This document shows positions 52,628 through 60,908 of a stretch of DNA of 64,000 nt, one piece after another. The position numbers and the translations under genes are program-made. Source of the stretch: Sphingopyxis witflariensis (GTDB lineage: Bacteria > Pseudomonadota > Alphaproteobacteria > Sphingomonadales > Sphingomonadaceae); the NCBI RefSeq assembly GCF_002205635.1, contig NZ_NISJ01000002.1, forward strand, positions 372,001 through 436,000. Direction: 5' to 3'. Under the pieces are notes generated by a model. The model saw only the letters and a list, made by a program, of their open reading frames with translations, was not told where the DNA came from and did no database searches. The first letter of the stretch is position 1; every line of letters begins with the position of its first letter.

Positions 52628-53494
52628 TTAGCCGCGGAGCAGGTTCATCACGCCCTGCTGGCTCTGGTTTGCCTGAGCGAGCATCGCGGTCGATGCCTGC
52701 GACAGGATGCCAGCGGCGGCAAGCTTCGTCGATTCGGCCGAGAAATCGGCGTCTTCGATGCGCGACTTGGCGTCTGCCAAATTGGTGACGGTCGACGTCA
52801 GATTGTCGACAGTCGCCTCAAGGCGGTTCTGCTGCGCACCGAGGTTGGCGCGCTGCGTGGCAACCGTCTGGATCGCCGCATCGAGAGCGCTGAGCGCATC
52901 CGAAGCACCCGCGACATCCGAAAGGTCGATATCCTCAACCAGCAAGGCGGTGACGGCCGGCGGGCCCGCAGCGGCCGCACGGCCCAGAGCGGAGGCGCTG
53001 AGGTCGGCGATTGTGATCGTTACCTTCTCACCCGAGTTGACGCCCGTCTGGATGTCGATCGGTGTCGTCGTCGCGCTGCCATCGAGCAGCTTGGTGCCGT
53101 TGAAGGTGGTGCGGTCCGTAATGTCCCCAATCTGCGCGATCAGCGCCGTGATTTCGGTCTGCACCGCATCGCGATCGTCGTCGCCGTTGGTACCGTTGGC
53201 CGCCTGGACAGCCAGTTCGCGCATGCGGACGAGGATGTTCGAGATATTGCCCATCGCGCCTTCGGCGGTCTGCGACAGCGAAATGCCGTCGTTGGCGTTG
53301 CGCACAGCCTGGTTCAGGCCGCGAACATTGGCGTCCATGCGGGTTGCGATGGCGAGGCCGGCGGCGTCGTCCTTCGCGCTGTTGATGCGCTTGCCGCTCG
53401 ACAGGCGTTCCATCGCCTGCGACTGCATCTTGTTGGCAACACGCGAGTTGTTCTGGGCGCGAAGCGCGCTCACATTGGTGTTGATGACGGTCAT
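52628..53494 (-). CDS. Flagellin (copy 2)
   Basis: A 288-residue flagellin starting at ATG 53494 with GGAAAGGAT upstream. Residues 1-98 and the last 82 residues are identical to copy 1. The centre (about 99-206) is different and includes an Ala/Pro stretch ([19 protein letters not shown]) absent from copy 1. The two genes share near-identical leaders and terminators, so they arose by tandem duplication. Both are probably assembled in one filament. Confidence 0.96.
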   Translation of the reverse strand: MTVINTNVSALRAQNNSRVANKMQSQAMERLSSGKRINSAKDDAAGLAIATRMDANVRGLNQAVRNANDGISLSQTAEGAMGNISNILVRMRELAVQAANGTNGDDDRDAVQTEITALIAQIGDITDRTTFNGTKLLDGSATTTPIDIQTGVNSGEKVTITIADLSASALGRAAAAGPPAVTALLVEDIDLSDVAGASDALSALDAAIQTVATQRANLGAQQNRLEATVDNLTSTVTNLADAKSRIEDADFSAESTKLAAAGILSQASTAMLAQANQSQQGVMNLLRG

Positions 53495-53562
53495 AATGAT
53501 CCTTTCCGGCCTCGATGGCCATTCCCGTAATGTGAGGGCTCGAGGAGCGGTCACGAAAGTCA

Positions 53563-53589
53563 GTAACGGCGATCGGTGGCAGCGCTTAA
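53563..53589 (-). promoter_or_regulatory. Sigma-28 (FliA)-type promoter of flagellin 2
   Basis: On the minus strand TTAAGCGC, 11 bp (TGCCACCGATC), GCCGTTAC. It has the same layout as the flagellin 1 promoter. It lies 69 bp before the ATG, in the gap divergent from fliE. Confidence 0.75.
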
Positions 53590-53675
53590 GCCCGCCCCGT
53601 CAAAAAAATGCCATGCGTCCGCGCAAGTTGAGAGAGGTTTCGCACATACCGTTGAAAATGCGTCATTAAACATTC

Positions 53676-53691
53676 TGGCACGGCCTTTGCA
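53676..53691 (+). promoter_or_regulatory. Sigma-54 promoter of the fliE operon
   Basis: TGGCACGGCCTTTGCA has GG at -24 and GC at -12 with the obligatory spacing and is a full match to TGGCACG-N4-TTGCA. It lies 51 bp before fliE and points rightward. An enhancer-binding protein would be needed for activation; none is encoded in the window. Confidence 0.88.
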
Positions 53692-53742
53692 TTGTTCTTT
53701 GCGAGCGGCGCACAGCTGCACCCCAGAACGGATGAAAAGATA

Positions 53743-54084
53743 ATGAGCACGATTGACCAGAGCCGGCTGTTGTTGATGCGCAGTTCGATCCTCAATCAGA
53801 ATGTAGCGCTGCAACGCGCCGCCGGCCGCGGCGCGGCGGGTGGAGCCGAAGGCGCCGAGGGAGGCGCCGATTTCAGCACCGCGATCAACAATGCACTGCA
53901 ACAGGTCAACGCCCAGCAGACCAAGGCGAGCGAGCTGACCGAATCCTATGAGCGCGGCGACACGCATGACATCGTCAGCGTGATGATCGAACGGCAGAAA
54001 GCCTCGCTTGGTTTCGAAACCACGCTGCAGGTGCGCAACAAGCTGCTCTCCGCTTACCGCGACATCATGAACATGCCGGTATAA
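53743..54084 (+). CDS. fliE: Flagellar hook-basal body protein FliE
   Basis: The 113-residue rod-junction protein connects the MS ring to the proximal rod. The C-terminal half is canonical: DFSTAINNALQQVNAQQTKA, then GDTHDIVSVMIERQKASLGF and QVRNKLLSAYRDIMNMPV. An Ala/Gly-rich stretch (GRGAAGGAEGAEGGADF) lies near 28-44. It is the first gene of the fli operon, 51 bp after the sigma-54 promoter, and fliF follows after 4 bp. Confidence 0.95.
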   Translation: MSTIDQSRLLLMRSSILNQNVALQRAAGRGAAGGAEGAEGGADFSTAINNALQQVNAQQTKASELTESYERGDTHDIVSVMIERQKASLGFETTLQVRNKLLSAYRDIMNMPV

Positions 54085-54088
54085 TCCG

Positions 54089-55735
54089 ATGGCCGACGCA
54101 CAGATGCTCACCCCGATCGATGCCGGACATGCGAACCGCCTGATCGGCGCGACGCTTGGCGATCGCCTCGCGCCGCTGCGCCAGTTCGCGCAGCAACCGG
54201 CGGTGCAGCGTGCGCTGCCCGCCATCGCCACCACCACCGCGATCGGCATCGCTGCCTTCGCCTATTTCCTCAGCCAGTCGGCGCCGCAGGCCCAGTTGTT
54301 TGCCGGTCTGGCCGACGCCGACAAATCTGCGGTCGCCGACGCGCTCCAGACCTCCGGCATCGCGCACAGCATCGATCCGGTGACGGGCGCGCTGACTGTC
54401 GATGCCGACAAGCTCCATCAGGCACGTATCGCGCTTGCCGGTCAGGGCCTGCCCAAGGCGCAGCCCGACGGCGACAGCCTGATCGCGGCGCTGCCGATGG
54501 GGTCGAGCCGCGCGATCGAGGGAGAAACGCTCCGCGCCGCGCGCGAAGCCGAACTGTCGCGCACAATCGAAGCCATCGATTCCGTGAAAAGCGCCCGCGT
54601 CCATGTCGCCGCCGCCGAACCCAGCCTGTTCGTCCGTGAGGACAAACCCGCTACCGCGTCGGTCATGCTGACGCTGCAAAACGGCCGATCGCTCAGCGAA
54701 GGTCAGGTGCAGGCAATCCGCTTCCTCGTCGCTTCGTCGGTTCCCGGCATGAACGCCGATCAGGTGTCGGTGATCGACCAGCGCGGCGCGCTGTTGTCCG
54801 ACACTGCGACATCGACCGACATGAAAGCGTTCCAGCTCCAGACCCAGATTGAGGACCGCTTCCGCCGCGCGCTCGACACGTTGCTCAGCCCGATGCTCGG
54901 CGCCGGAAATTTCAGCGTCGAGGTCCATGCCGACGTCGACATGTCGGAAAGCCAGGCGACACGCGAAAGCTTCCCCGAAAATGATCGCGCGCTCACCAGC
55001 GAACAAATCACTCGGCAGGTCAGCGGTCAGGCTCCGCCCCCCGCCGTCGGCATCCCGGGCGCGCTGTCGAACCAGCCGCCGCAGGCGACGACGATCGGGG
55101 CGACGGCCCCGGTTCCGGCGCCCGCCGGTGCGCCCGAAACGCAGAGCAATGAAAATGCCCAGCGTGCCTATGAAGTCGGCCGCGAGATTTCGGTGACCCA
55201 TCAGCCGCAGGGTCGCGTTCGCCGCGTCTCGGTCGCCGTTGCGCTCAATCAGGGTACGAAGGCGCTGACGCAGGCCGACATGATGAAGATCGACAGCCTG
55301 GTAAAGGGCGCAGTGGGTTTCGACGTCGCACGCGGCGACCTGATCGCGATCAGCCAGCGCCCGTTCGTGAAAGTCGAAGACACCACCCCGGCATTCTACG
55401 ATGCCCCTTGGTTCATGCCGTTGATCACGCAGGTCGGCGCCATCCTTGCCGCACTGCTCGTCTTCCTGTTCATCGGCCGCCCGCTGATCCGCGCCGCCAA
55501 AGCGCGTGCCGCAGCCCGCGCCGAACAGACCGCCGCGATCGAGGAAACCTTGCTCACCGCGACCAGCGGCCGTCCTGCGCTCGAAAACGGCCGCCGCGAA
55601 ATCACCCTCGACATGATCGAAGCCGCGCCGAGCTATGAAGCCCGCGCCAACCTCGTTCGTGCCTTTGTCCGCCAGGATTCGGCTCGCGCCGCGCTGGTCG
55701 TTCGCCAGCTGATGCAGGAGGGCGCCCGTGCCTGA
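54089..55735 (+). CDS. fliF: Flagellar MS-ring protein FliF
   Basis: The 548-residue protein forms the inner-membrane MS ring on which the motor and export apparatus assemble. The first membrane segment is near 50-66 (TTAIGIAAFAYFLSQ), followed by the YscJ-like ring domains (FAGLADADKSAVADALQTSG; SARVHVAAAEPSLFVREDKP). A second membrane segment lies near 438-462 (PLITQVGAILAALLVFLFIG). The C-terminal cytoplasmic tail binds FliG. The fliG GTG start lies within its end. Confidence 0.96.
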   Translation: MADAQMLTPIDAGHANRLIGATLGDRLAPLRQFAQQPAVQRALPAIATTTAIGIAAFAYFLSQSAPQAQLFAGLADADKSAVADALQTSGIAHSIDPVTGALTVDADKLHQARIALAGQGLPKAQPDGDSLIAALPMGSSRAIEGETLRAAREAELSRTIEAIDSVKSARVHVAAAEPSLFVREDKPATASVMLTLQNGRSLSEGQVQAIRFLVASSVPGMNADQVSVIDQRGALLSDTATSTDMKAFQLQTQIEDRFRRALDTLLSPMLGAGNFSVEVHADVDMSESQATRESFPENDRALTSEQITRQVSGQAPPPAVGIPGALSNQPPQATTIGATAPVPAPAGAPETQSNENAQRAYEVGREISVTHQPQGRVRRVSVAVALNQGTKALTQADMMKIDSLVKGAVGFDVARGDLIAISQRPFVKVEDTTPAFYDAPWFMPLITQVGAILAALLVFLFIGRPLIRAAKARAAARAEQTAAIEETLLTATSGRPALENGRREITLDMIEAAPSYEARANLVRAFVRQDSARAALVVRQLMQEGARA

Positions 55736-56768
55736 CGCCGCCGACACCCTATTGGGCATGCCCGCCAAAGCCAAACCCGCGATCGAAGGATCGGCCGCCG
55801 CCGCCATCCTCCTGATGCTGCTCGACGAAAGCGAAGCGGCAACGATCCTGAAACAACTCGACCCCGAAGAAGTCCGCCACCTCGCCAAGGCGATGTTCGA
55901 TACGGCCAACGCCAGCGAACATCAGATCGAACAGGCGCTCGACCGCTTCGTGCTCCGCAGCCGCGACGTCAGCGCACTCGCGATCGGCGCAGACAGCCGC
56001 ATCCGCACCGTGATCCACGAAGCGGTCGGCAATGTCCGCGCCGACAATATCCTCGCCGCCGTCGCGCCGCAGTCGAGCGCCGCGTCGCTCGAAATGCTGC
56101 GCTGGATGGACGTCGAGGCGATCAGCGGGCTGCTCGCCAGCGAACATCCGCAGGTCGGCGCGCTGATCCTGTCGGTGCTGATCCCCGATGTCGCCGCCCG
56201 CGCGATCGAAACCCTCGACGAAGTGCTGCAGGCCGATCTGGTGCTGCGCGCCGCGCAGCTGACCTCGGTCCCCGCCGCGGCGATCGAGGATCTGGAATCG
56301 GTGCTCGCCAGCGCCAATGCCGACGGCCAGCGCGTTGCCAAGCAGACGATCGGCGGCCCGAGCGACGTCGCCAAGATCATGAAGAAAATGCCGAAGCAGC
56401 TTTCGGAACGCACGATCCGCGCGCTCAAAAAGACCGACAAGCTGCTTGCGCAGGCGATCGAGGAAGAAATGTTCATCTTCGAGAACCTCCGCGATCTCGA
56501 CAAAAAGAGCCTCAGCACAGTGCTGCGCGCAGTCGAAGCCGCCGAACTCGCGATCGCGCTCAAGGGCACCGACGAAGAGATGGTCGACCTGTGCCTCGCC
56601 ACCATGTCGCAGCGCGCGTCGGAAACGATCCGCGACGAAATGGCCGAAATGACGATGGTCAAGCGCACCGACGTCGACGAAGCGCAAAAGGCGATCATGA
56701 TGGTCGTGCGCCAGATGGCCGCCGCGGGCGAAATCATGATCGCAGGCGGAGGCGACGATTATGTCTGA
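55728..56768 (+). CDS. fliG: Flagellar motor switch protein FliG
   Basis: The 346-residue rotor protein transmits torque from the stators. The start is GTG 55728, overlapping fliF by 8 bp. N-terminal domain AAAILLMLLDESEAATILKQ, middle domain SEHPQVGALILSVL (EHPQ motif near 143), and C-terminal torque domain with MFIFENLRDLDKKSLSTVLR and RASETIRDEMAEM. The charged torque-helix residues are kept. Confidence 0.96.
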   Translation: MPDAADTLLGMPAKAKPAIEGSAAAAILLMLLDESEAATILKQLDPEEVRHLAKAMFDTANASEHQIEQALDRFVLRSRDVSALAIGADSRIRTVIHEAVGNVRADNILAAVAPQSSAASLEMLRWMDVEAISGLLASEHPQVGALILSVLIPDVAARAIETLDEVLQADLVLRAAQLTSVPAAAIEDLESVLASANADGQRVAKQTIGGPSDVAKIMKKMPKQLSERTIRALKKTDKLLAQAIEEEMFIFENLRDLDKKSLSTVLRAVEAAELAIALKGTDEEMVDLCLATMSQRASETIRDEMAEMTMVKRTDVDEAQKAIMMVVRQMAAAGEIMIAGGGDDYV

Positions 56769-57363
56769 TCGTTTTCCCGAAACCGGCTTCGCCGCCGGCG
56801 CGCTCGGTGATGCAATGGCGCGCAAGGGCGGTTTCCGGCCGCTGAACTTCGCACCCGAAACCCCCGACGCCGATATGGACCATGAAATGGCCGATATCAT
56901 CGTAGCCGACGATCCCTATGCCCTCGGCCTCGCCGAAGGCCAGCGGCTCGCCGAATCCTCCTATGCCGCCGAACGCCACCAGCTGCTCGCCTTGCTCGCC
57001 GGTGCCGAGGCGCTGCAGGACGAACCGAGCGAGGAACTGGCGCAGCTGATCGCCGAAACCGTGGAACGGCTGGTTCGCCAGATCGTCGACACCGCGCCGA
57101 TCGACGCCGCCTGGCTCCAGGCGCAGGCCGAAACCGCTGCGGCGCTCGTCGCCGAAGCCGACAAGGCACGCACCCTGTGGGTCAACCCCGCCGACGCCGC
57201 GCTGCTCGTCGATTGCCCCTTCCGCCTGCCCGTCGAAGCCGACGCCACGATGAAGCGCGGCACCGTCCGCATCGAAACCTCGGCGGGCTGGATCGAACAT
57301 GGCCGCGCCGTCTATCTCGACGAACTGCGCGCCGCGCTCGGCGGCGCCGGAGACGGTGCATGA
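56761..57363 (+). CDS. fliH: Flagellar export regulator FliH
   Basis: A 200-residue FliH-like protein that binds and regulates the FliI ATPase and brings it to the export gate. The sequence is weakly conserved, as usual. A central Ala/Glu/Leu helix (GLAEGQRLAESSYAAERHQL) and a C-terminal V-ATPase subunit E-like domain with WVNPADAALLVDCPFRLPVE near 140 can be seen. The assignment rests on these and on position between fliG (8-bp overlap) and fliI (ATGA overlap). Confidence 0.85.
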   Translation: MSDRFPETGFAAGALGDAMARKGGFRPLNFAPETPDADMDHEMADIIVADDPYALGLAEGQRLAESSYAAERHQLLALLAGAEALQDEPSEELAQLIAETVERLVRQIVDTAPIDAAWLQAQAETAAALVAEADKARTLWVNPADAALLVDCPFRLPVEADATMKRGTVRIETSAGWIEHGRAVYLDELRAALGGAGDGA

Positions 57364-58691
57364 CCCGCCGCCTGTCCCTGTCGGCGCGCCAGTTGCTCGA
57401 TCCGATCGATCTCACCGACGCGAGTCCGCGCCGCATCGGCACGCTCGTCTCGCACGAAGGCATTATGCTCGAAGTGTCGGGCTTTCCCCAGCCGCTCGGC
57501 AGCAATGTCCGCATCAAGTCGGCGAACAATGAATATGTGAACGGCGAAGTCGTCGGCTTTCGCGGCCACCGCAGCCTCGTCCTGCCGTTCGACGCCAACA
57601 TGCCGCTCGTCACGGGGGCACCCGTTGAACCGCATGGCGCGTCGGGCATGGTCGCGTGCGGCAAGGCGCTGCTCGGCCGCATCATCGACGCGCAGGGCAA
57701 CCCGCTCGACGGCCGCCCACCGATCAAATCGCAATTCCAGTGGCCGCTCGCCGGGCGCAAGACCAATCCGCTGCGCCGCGGCCGCGTGACCAAGCCGCTC
57801 AACATGGGCGTCCGCGCGATCAACGGCCTGCTCACCGTCGGCGAAGGCCAACGCGTCGCGATCATCGCGGGCTCGGGCGTCGGCAAGTCGGTGCTGATGG
57901 GTCAGATGATCGCTGGTACCGAATGCGATGTCATCGTCGTCGGGCTGATCGGCGAACGCAGTCGCGAGGTCAGCGATTTCGTCGAAACCAAGCTGCCCCC
58001 CGAAGTCCGCAAAAAGGCCGTCGTCGTCGCGGTTCCCGCCGACCATCCGCCGCTGCTACGTCTGCGCGCCGCGATGCGCGCGACCGCGATTGCCGAAGCC
58101 TTCCGCGCCGACGGCAAAAAGGTGCTGCTGCTGATCGACAGCCTGACCCGCGTCGCCCATGCGCAGCGCGAGATCGGTCTGACGCTGGGCGAACCGCCGA
58201 CGATGAAGGGCTATCCGCCCTCGGTCTTCGCGCTGATCCCCTCGCTGTGCGAGCGCGCCGGTATCGACCGCGAAACCGGCGGCTCGGTCACCGCGCTCTA
58301 CACCGTCCTCGCCGATGGCGGCGACATTGACGATCCCGTCGTCGACAGCGCCCGCGCGATCGTCGACGGCCATATCATCCTGTCACGCACCATGGCCGAA
58401 CAGGGCGTCTATCCCGCTATCGACGTCGCGCGTTCGCTGTCGCGCACGATGGTCGATTCGGTCGACGCCCCCCATGCCGCCGCCGCCGCACGCTTTCGCC
58501 AGCTGTGGTCGGCCTATGAAGAGAACCGCGATCTGATGCTGATGGGCGCCTATGTCGCCGGCACCGATCCGGTGCTCGACGAAGCCATCTCCCGGCGCGC
58601 CGACCAGCTCGCTTTCGTTTCGCAACCCGCCGCCGCGCAGGTCGATTTCCAGGCCTCGCGCCAAATACTGATCGAAGGATATACCGCATGA
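57360..58691 (+). CDS. fliI: Flagellum-specific ATPase FliI
   Basis: 443 residues from the ATG in the fliH stop. It is the F1-ATPase-beta-like hexameric ATPase of the flagellar export apparatus. Walker A GSGVGKSVLMGQ is near 170-181, Walker B VLLLIDSLTRVAHAQREIGL near 254-273, and GDIDDPVVDSARAIVDGHII near 320. Length is typical (about 440). A long upstream extension in this frame is antisense-like and rejected. Confidence 0.97.
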   Translation: MTRRLSLSARQLLDPIDLTDASPRRIGTLVSHEGIMLEVSGFPQPLGSNVRIKSANNEYVNGEVVGFRGHRSLVLPFDANMPLVTGAPVEPHGASGMVACGKALLGRIIDAQGNPLDGRPPIKSQFQWPLAGRKTNPLRRGRVTKPLNMGVRAINGLLTVGEGQRVAIIAGSGVGKSVLMGQMIAGTECDVIVVGLIGERSREVSDFVETKLPPEVRKKAVVVAVPADHPPLLRLRAAMRATAIAEAFRADGKKVLLLIDSLTRVAHAQREIGLTLGEPPTMKGYPPSVFALIPSLCERAGIDRETGGSVTALYTVLADGGDIDDPVVDSARAIVDGHIILSRTMAEQGVYPAIDVARSLSRTMVDSVDAPHAAAAARFRQLWSAYEENRDLMLMGAYVAGTDPVLDEAISRRADQLAFVSQPAAAQVDFQASRQILIEGYTA

Positions 58692-59134
58692 ACGCCCGCA
58701 CCGAACGCCGCAAACGGATCATTCGCGTGCGCTCCGTCGAACATCAGATGGCCGAAGCCAATCTCGCACGCGCCAATGGCGAACTTGCGAGTCTGGTCGA
58801 ACTCGCCCGGCGTCTCGAAACGCTGCGCGTCGATCTGGCCATGGCCAAGGGCGCAGTTGCGGCCGGCGCACTCAACACGATCGGCGAGCTCGCGATGCGG
58901 CTCGACATCGCGCAGGAAAATCTGACCGCACCGCTCAGCAACGCCAGCGCGCGCCGCGACCATATGGGCGTGCTCGCCCAGAGCGCGATGGTCAAAGAAG
59001 AATCGGCGGTCCGCCTTTACGAACGCAGCCGCAAGGCAGCCGAAGTCGAACAGGAACGGCGCAGCGATGCCAACCGCCCGCACCGCGCCGGCGTCGGCAT
59101 GCGCCTGCGCCTGATCGAAGGCGGTGCGGCATGA
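58688..59134 (+). CDS. fliJ: Flagellar export chaperone FliJ
   Basis: A 148-residue, mostly helical coiled-coil protein (HQMAEANLARANGELASLVE; RYERSRKAAEVEQERR-type end) with strong Arg/Glu charge. It resembles the central stalk of the FliI ring, a gamma-subunit-like protein. Sequence identity in this family is low, so the call depends on size, coiled-coil character and position directly after fliI (ATGA overlap). Confidence 0.8.
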   Translation: MNARTERRKRIIRVRSVEHQMAEANLARANGELASLVELARRLETLRVDLAMAKGAVAAGALNTIGELAMRLDIAQENLTAPLSNASARRDHMGVLAQSAMVKEESAVRLYERSRKAAEVEQERRSDANRPHRAGVGMRLRLIEGGAA

Positions 59135-60285
59135 TGAGCGCTCTGCCCCAGCCCGCGACCTCCCCGGCGCTCGCGACCTTTCTCGCGGCGATCGGGCAGG
59201 CGCCTGCCACCGGCGGCGAAGGCGGCAGCTTTAGCCAGCTGCTCGCCGCTACGCCCCAGCCAATGCTTGGCGATGGCCCGATCCCGGTCATCACCAAGCT
59301 CGAACTGCCGCAGGGCGGCGAAGGCATAACCCTGCCCCCCGCCGAAGCGATCGACGTCGAAGCCGCCGCAAAGCCGGCGGTCGCGAAAGACGCCGTACCC
59401 GCCGACACCGCGGCCGCGACGGCCGCCAGCCTGCTGATCGCGATCGCAGGCGCGGGCGCTGTCCCTGGAACGAAACCGGCGTCGACCCAGCCCGCCGGAA
59501 CCACGCCGGAGACTGACGCCGAAGCGAGCGCCGAACCTGCGGCCGCGATCACCCTCGCCAGCGCCGAACCCGCCGTACCGGTGGCTGCCTGGTCGCCGAT
59601 CGTCGCAGCATCGCCGACTGCCGGCAAATCCGCCAAGCCGACGGGTACCGCCGCAGCTTCGTCCGACGACATGACGTCATCTATCCCGGTTGCCGCGAAA
59701 CAGGCTTCCGCTCCGCTCGCGACGCTCGCCGCGCTTCCGACCGAACCGCAGGCCGCCAAAGCCGCGCCTGCCGAAGCGTCAATGACCGTCCTGTTCACCC
59801 AGCCGGGTACGCAGGGTCCAGCCGCCCTCGGCGAAGCGGTGCAACCCGCGATCGTGACCGAGCGCACGCTTGATATTGGCAGCGACGACGCCTGGATCGA
59901 CCAGCTGGCGCACGACATTGCGGCGGCCAAATCGACGACCGGTGACGTCAGCTTTCGCCTGATGCCGCGCCACCTCGGCCGTCTCGATGTCGCGATGCAA
60001 ATGGGCGACGAGGGCGTGTCGCTGAAGCTCGACACCCAGCATGAAGCGACCGCAGTCATCGTCACCGCCGCGCAAACCCGCCTCGTCGAAGACCTGCGCC
60101 AGCAGGGCGTCCGCGTTGCGGGCGCCGAAGTGACCTGCACGCCGGGCGAAACCGGTCGTCAGTCGCAGCAGGGCCAGGGCCGCGGCGCCGCACAGGACGC
60201 CGTACATCTTATCGAAACCGCCACCGAACACGCAGAATCGCGTGACGAAGACCGCGCCGCCGACCGCCGCGGCCGCTTCGCCTGA
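59131..60285 (+). CDS. fliK: Flagellar hook-length control protein FliK
   Basis: 384 residues: a low-complexity Ala/Pro/Thr-rich N-terminal two thirds that acts as the ruler, and a C-terminal Flg_hook domain near 275-345 (GDVSFRLMPRHLGRLDVAMQ, VTAAQTRLVEDLRQQGVRVA). FliK is exported and switches export from hook to filament. It begins in the fliJ stop (ATGATG). The ruler region is Ala-rich and has no exact tandem repeats. Confidence 0.9.
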   Translation: MMSALPQPATSPALATFLAAIGQAPATGGEGGSFSQLLAATPQPMLGDGPIPVITKLELPQGGEGITLPPAEAIDVEAAAKPAVAKDAVPADTAAATAASLLIAIAGAGAVPGTKPASTQPAGTTPETDAEASAEPAAAITLASAEPAVPVAAWSPIVAASPTAGKSAKPTGTAAASSDDMTSSIPVAAKQASAPLATLAALPTEPQAAKAAPAEASMTVLFTQPGTQGPAALGEAVQPAIVTERTLDIGSDDAWIDQLAHDIAAAKSTTGDVSFRLMPRHLGRLDVAMQMGDEGVSLKLDTQHEATAVIVTAAQTRLVEDLRQQGVRVAGAEVTCTPGETGRQSQQGQGRGAAQDAVHLIETATEHAESRDEDRAADRRGRFA

Positions 60286-60302
60286 TCAGGAAAGATCCGA
60301 CC

Positions 60303-60908
60303 ATGACCAAGGATAAAATCGAAGCCGAGCCCAAAAAGGGCAAGTTCAAGAAGCTGATGATGATCGTCATCGGCGCCGCGGTTCTGATCGGCGCAGGCGC
60401 CGGTGCGGGCATGTATTTCGGCGTCGGCATGGCCGCGCATGCCGCCAAGCCCGAGGATAGCTATCCCAAGCTGGTGGTACGCAGCAGTAAGGACGAACCG
60501 CCCCCGGCCGAGGACAAAAAGGAAGAGGCGCCACCGAAGGTCGGCACCGTCGCGGTCCCCAACGACCGTTTCAAGGTCGATCCGCGCAAATATGAAATCA
60601 CATATTATCCGATTACCGATGCGTTTACGACAAACCTTGCCGACGGGTCGGGTTTCCTGCAGGTGGGGATCAGCCTTTCCACCTTTTATGACGGCAAGGT
60701 TATCAATAATATCAAACGTCAGGCGGTGCCGATCCGCTCGGTTGTGCTTATGGTACTCGCCGAACAGGATCCGGTTTTGCTCTCGACATCGCAAGGAAAA
60801 CAGCGATTACAGCGTCAGCTGACCGGCGCAGTCAATGGGGTTCTGCGCGAAAAGGAAGGCTTTGGGGGTATCGATAATGTCTATTTCACGAGCCTGGTCG
60901 TCCAGTGA
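60303..60908 (+). CDS. fliL: Flagellar basal body protein FliL
   Basis: A 201-residue single-pass inner-membrane protein: cytoplasmic Lys-rich start (KDKIEAEPKKGKFKK), membrane helix near 19-41, then a charged linker (SKDEPPPAEDKKEEAPPK) and the periplasmic FliL domain (KYEITYYPITDAFTTNLADG). FliL surrounds and supports the stators. fliM begins at a GTG within its stop codon. Confidence 0.92.
   Translation: MTKDKIEAEPKKGKFKKLMMIVIGAAVLIGAGAGAGMYFGVGMAAHAAKPEDSYPKLVVRSSKDEPPPAEDKKEEAPPKVGTVAVPNDRFKVDPRKYEITYYPITDAFTTNLADGSGFLQVGISLSTFYDGKVINNIKRQAVPIRSVVLMVLAEQDPVLLSTSQGKQRLQRQLTGAVNGVLREKEGFGGIDNVYFTSLVVQ

Noticed and set aside
54065-55909. 614-residue minus-strand open frame opposite fliF
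   Set aside because: fliF on the other strand has unmistakable domains and operon overlap; the antisense frame has no family features.
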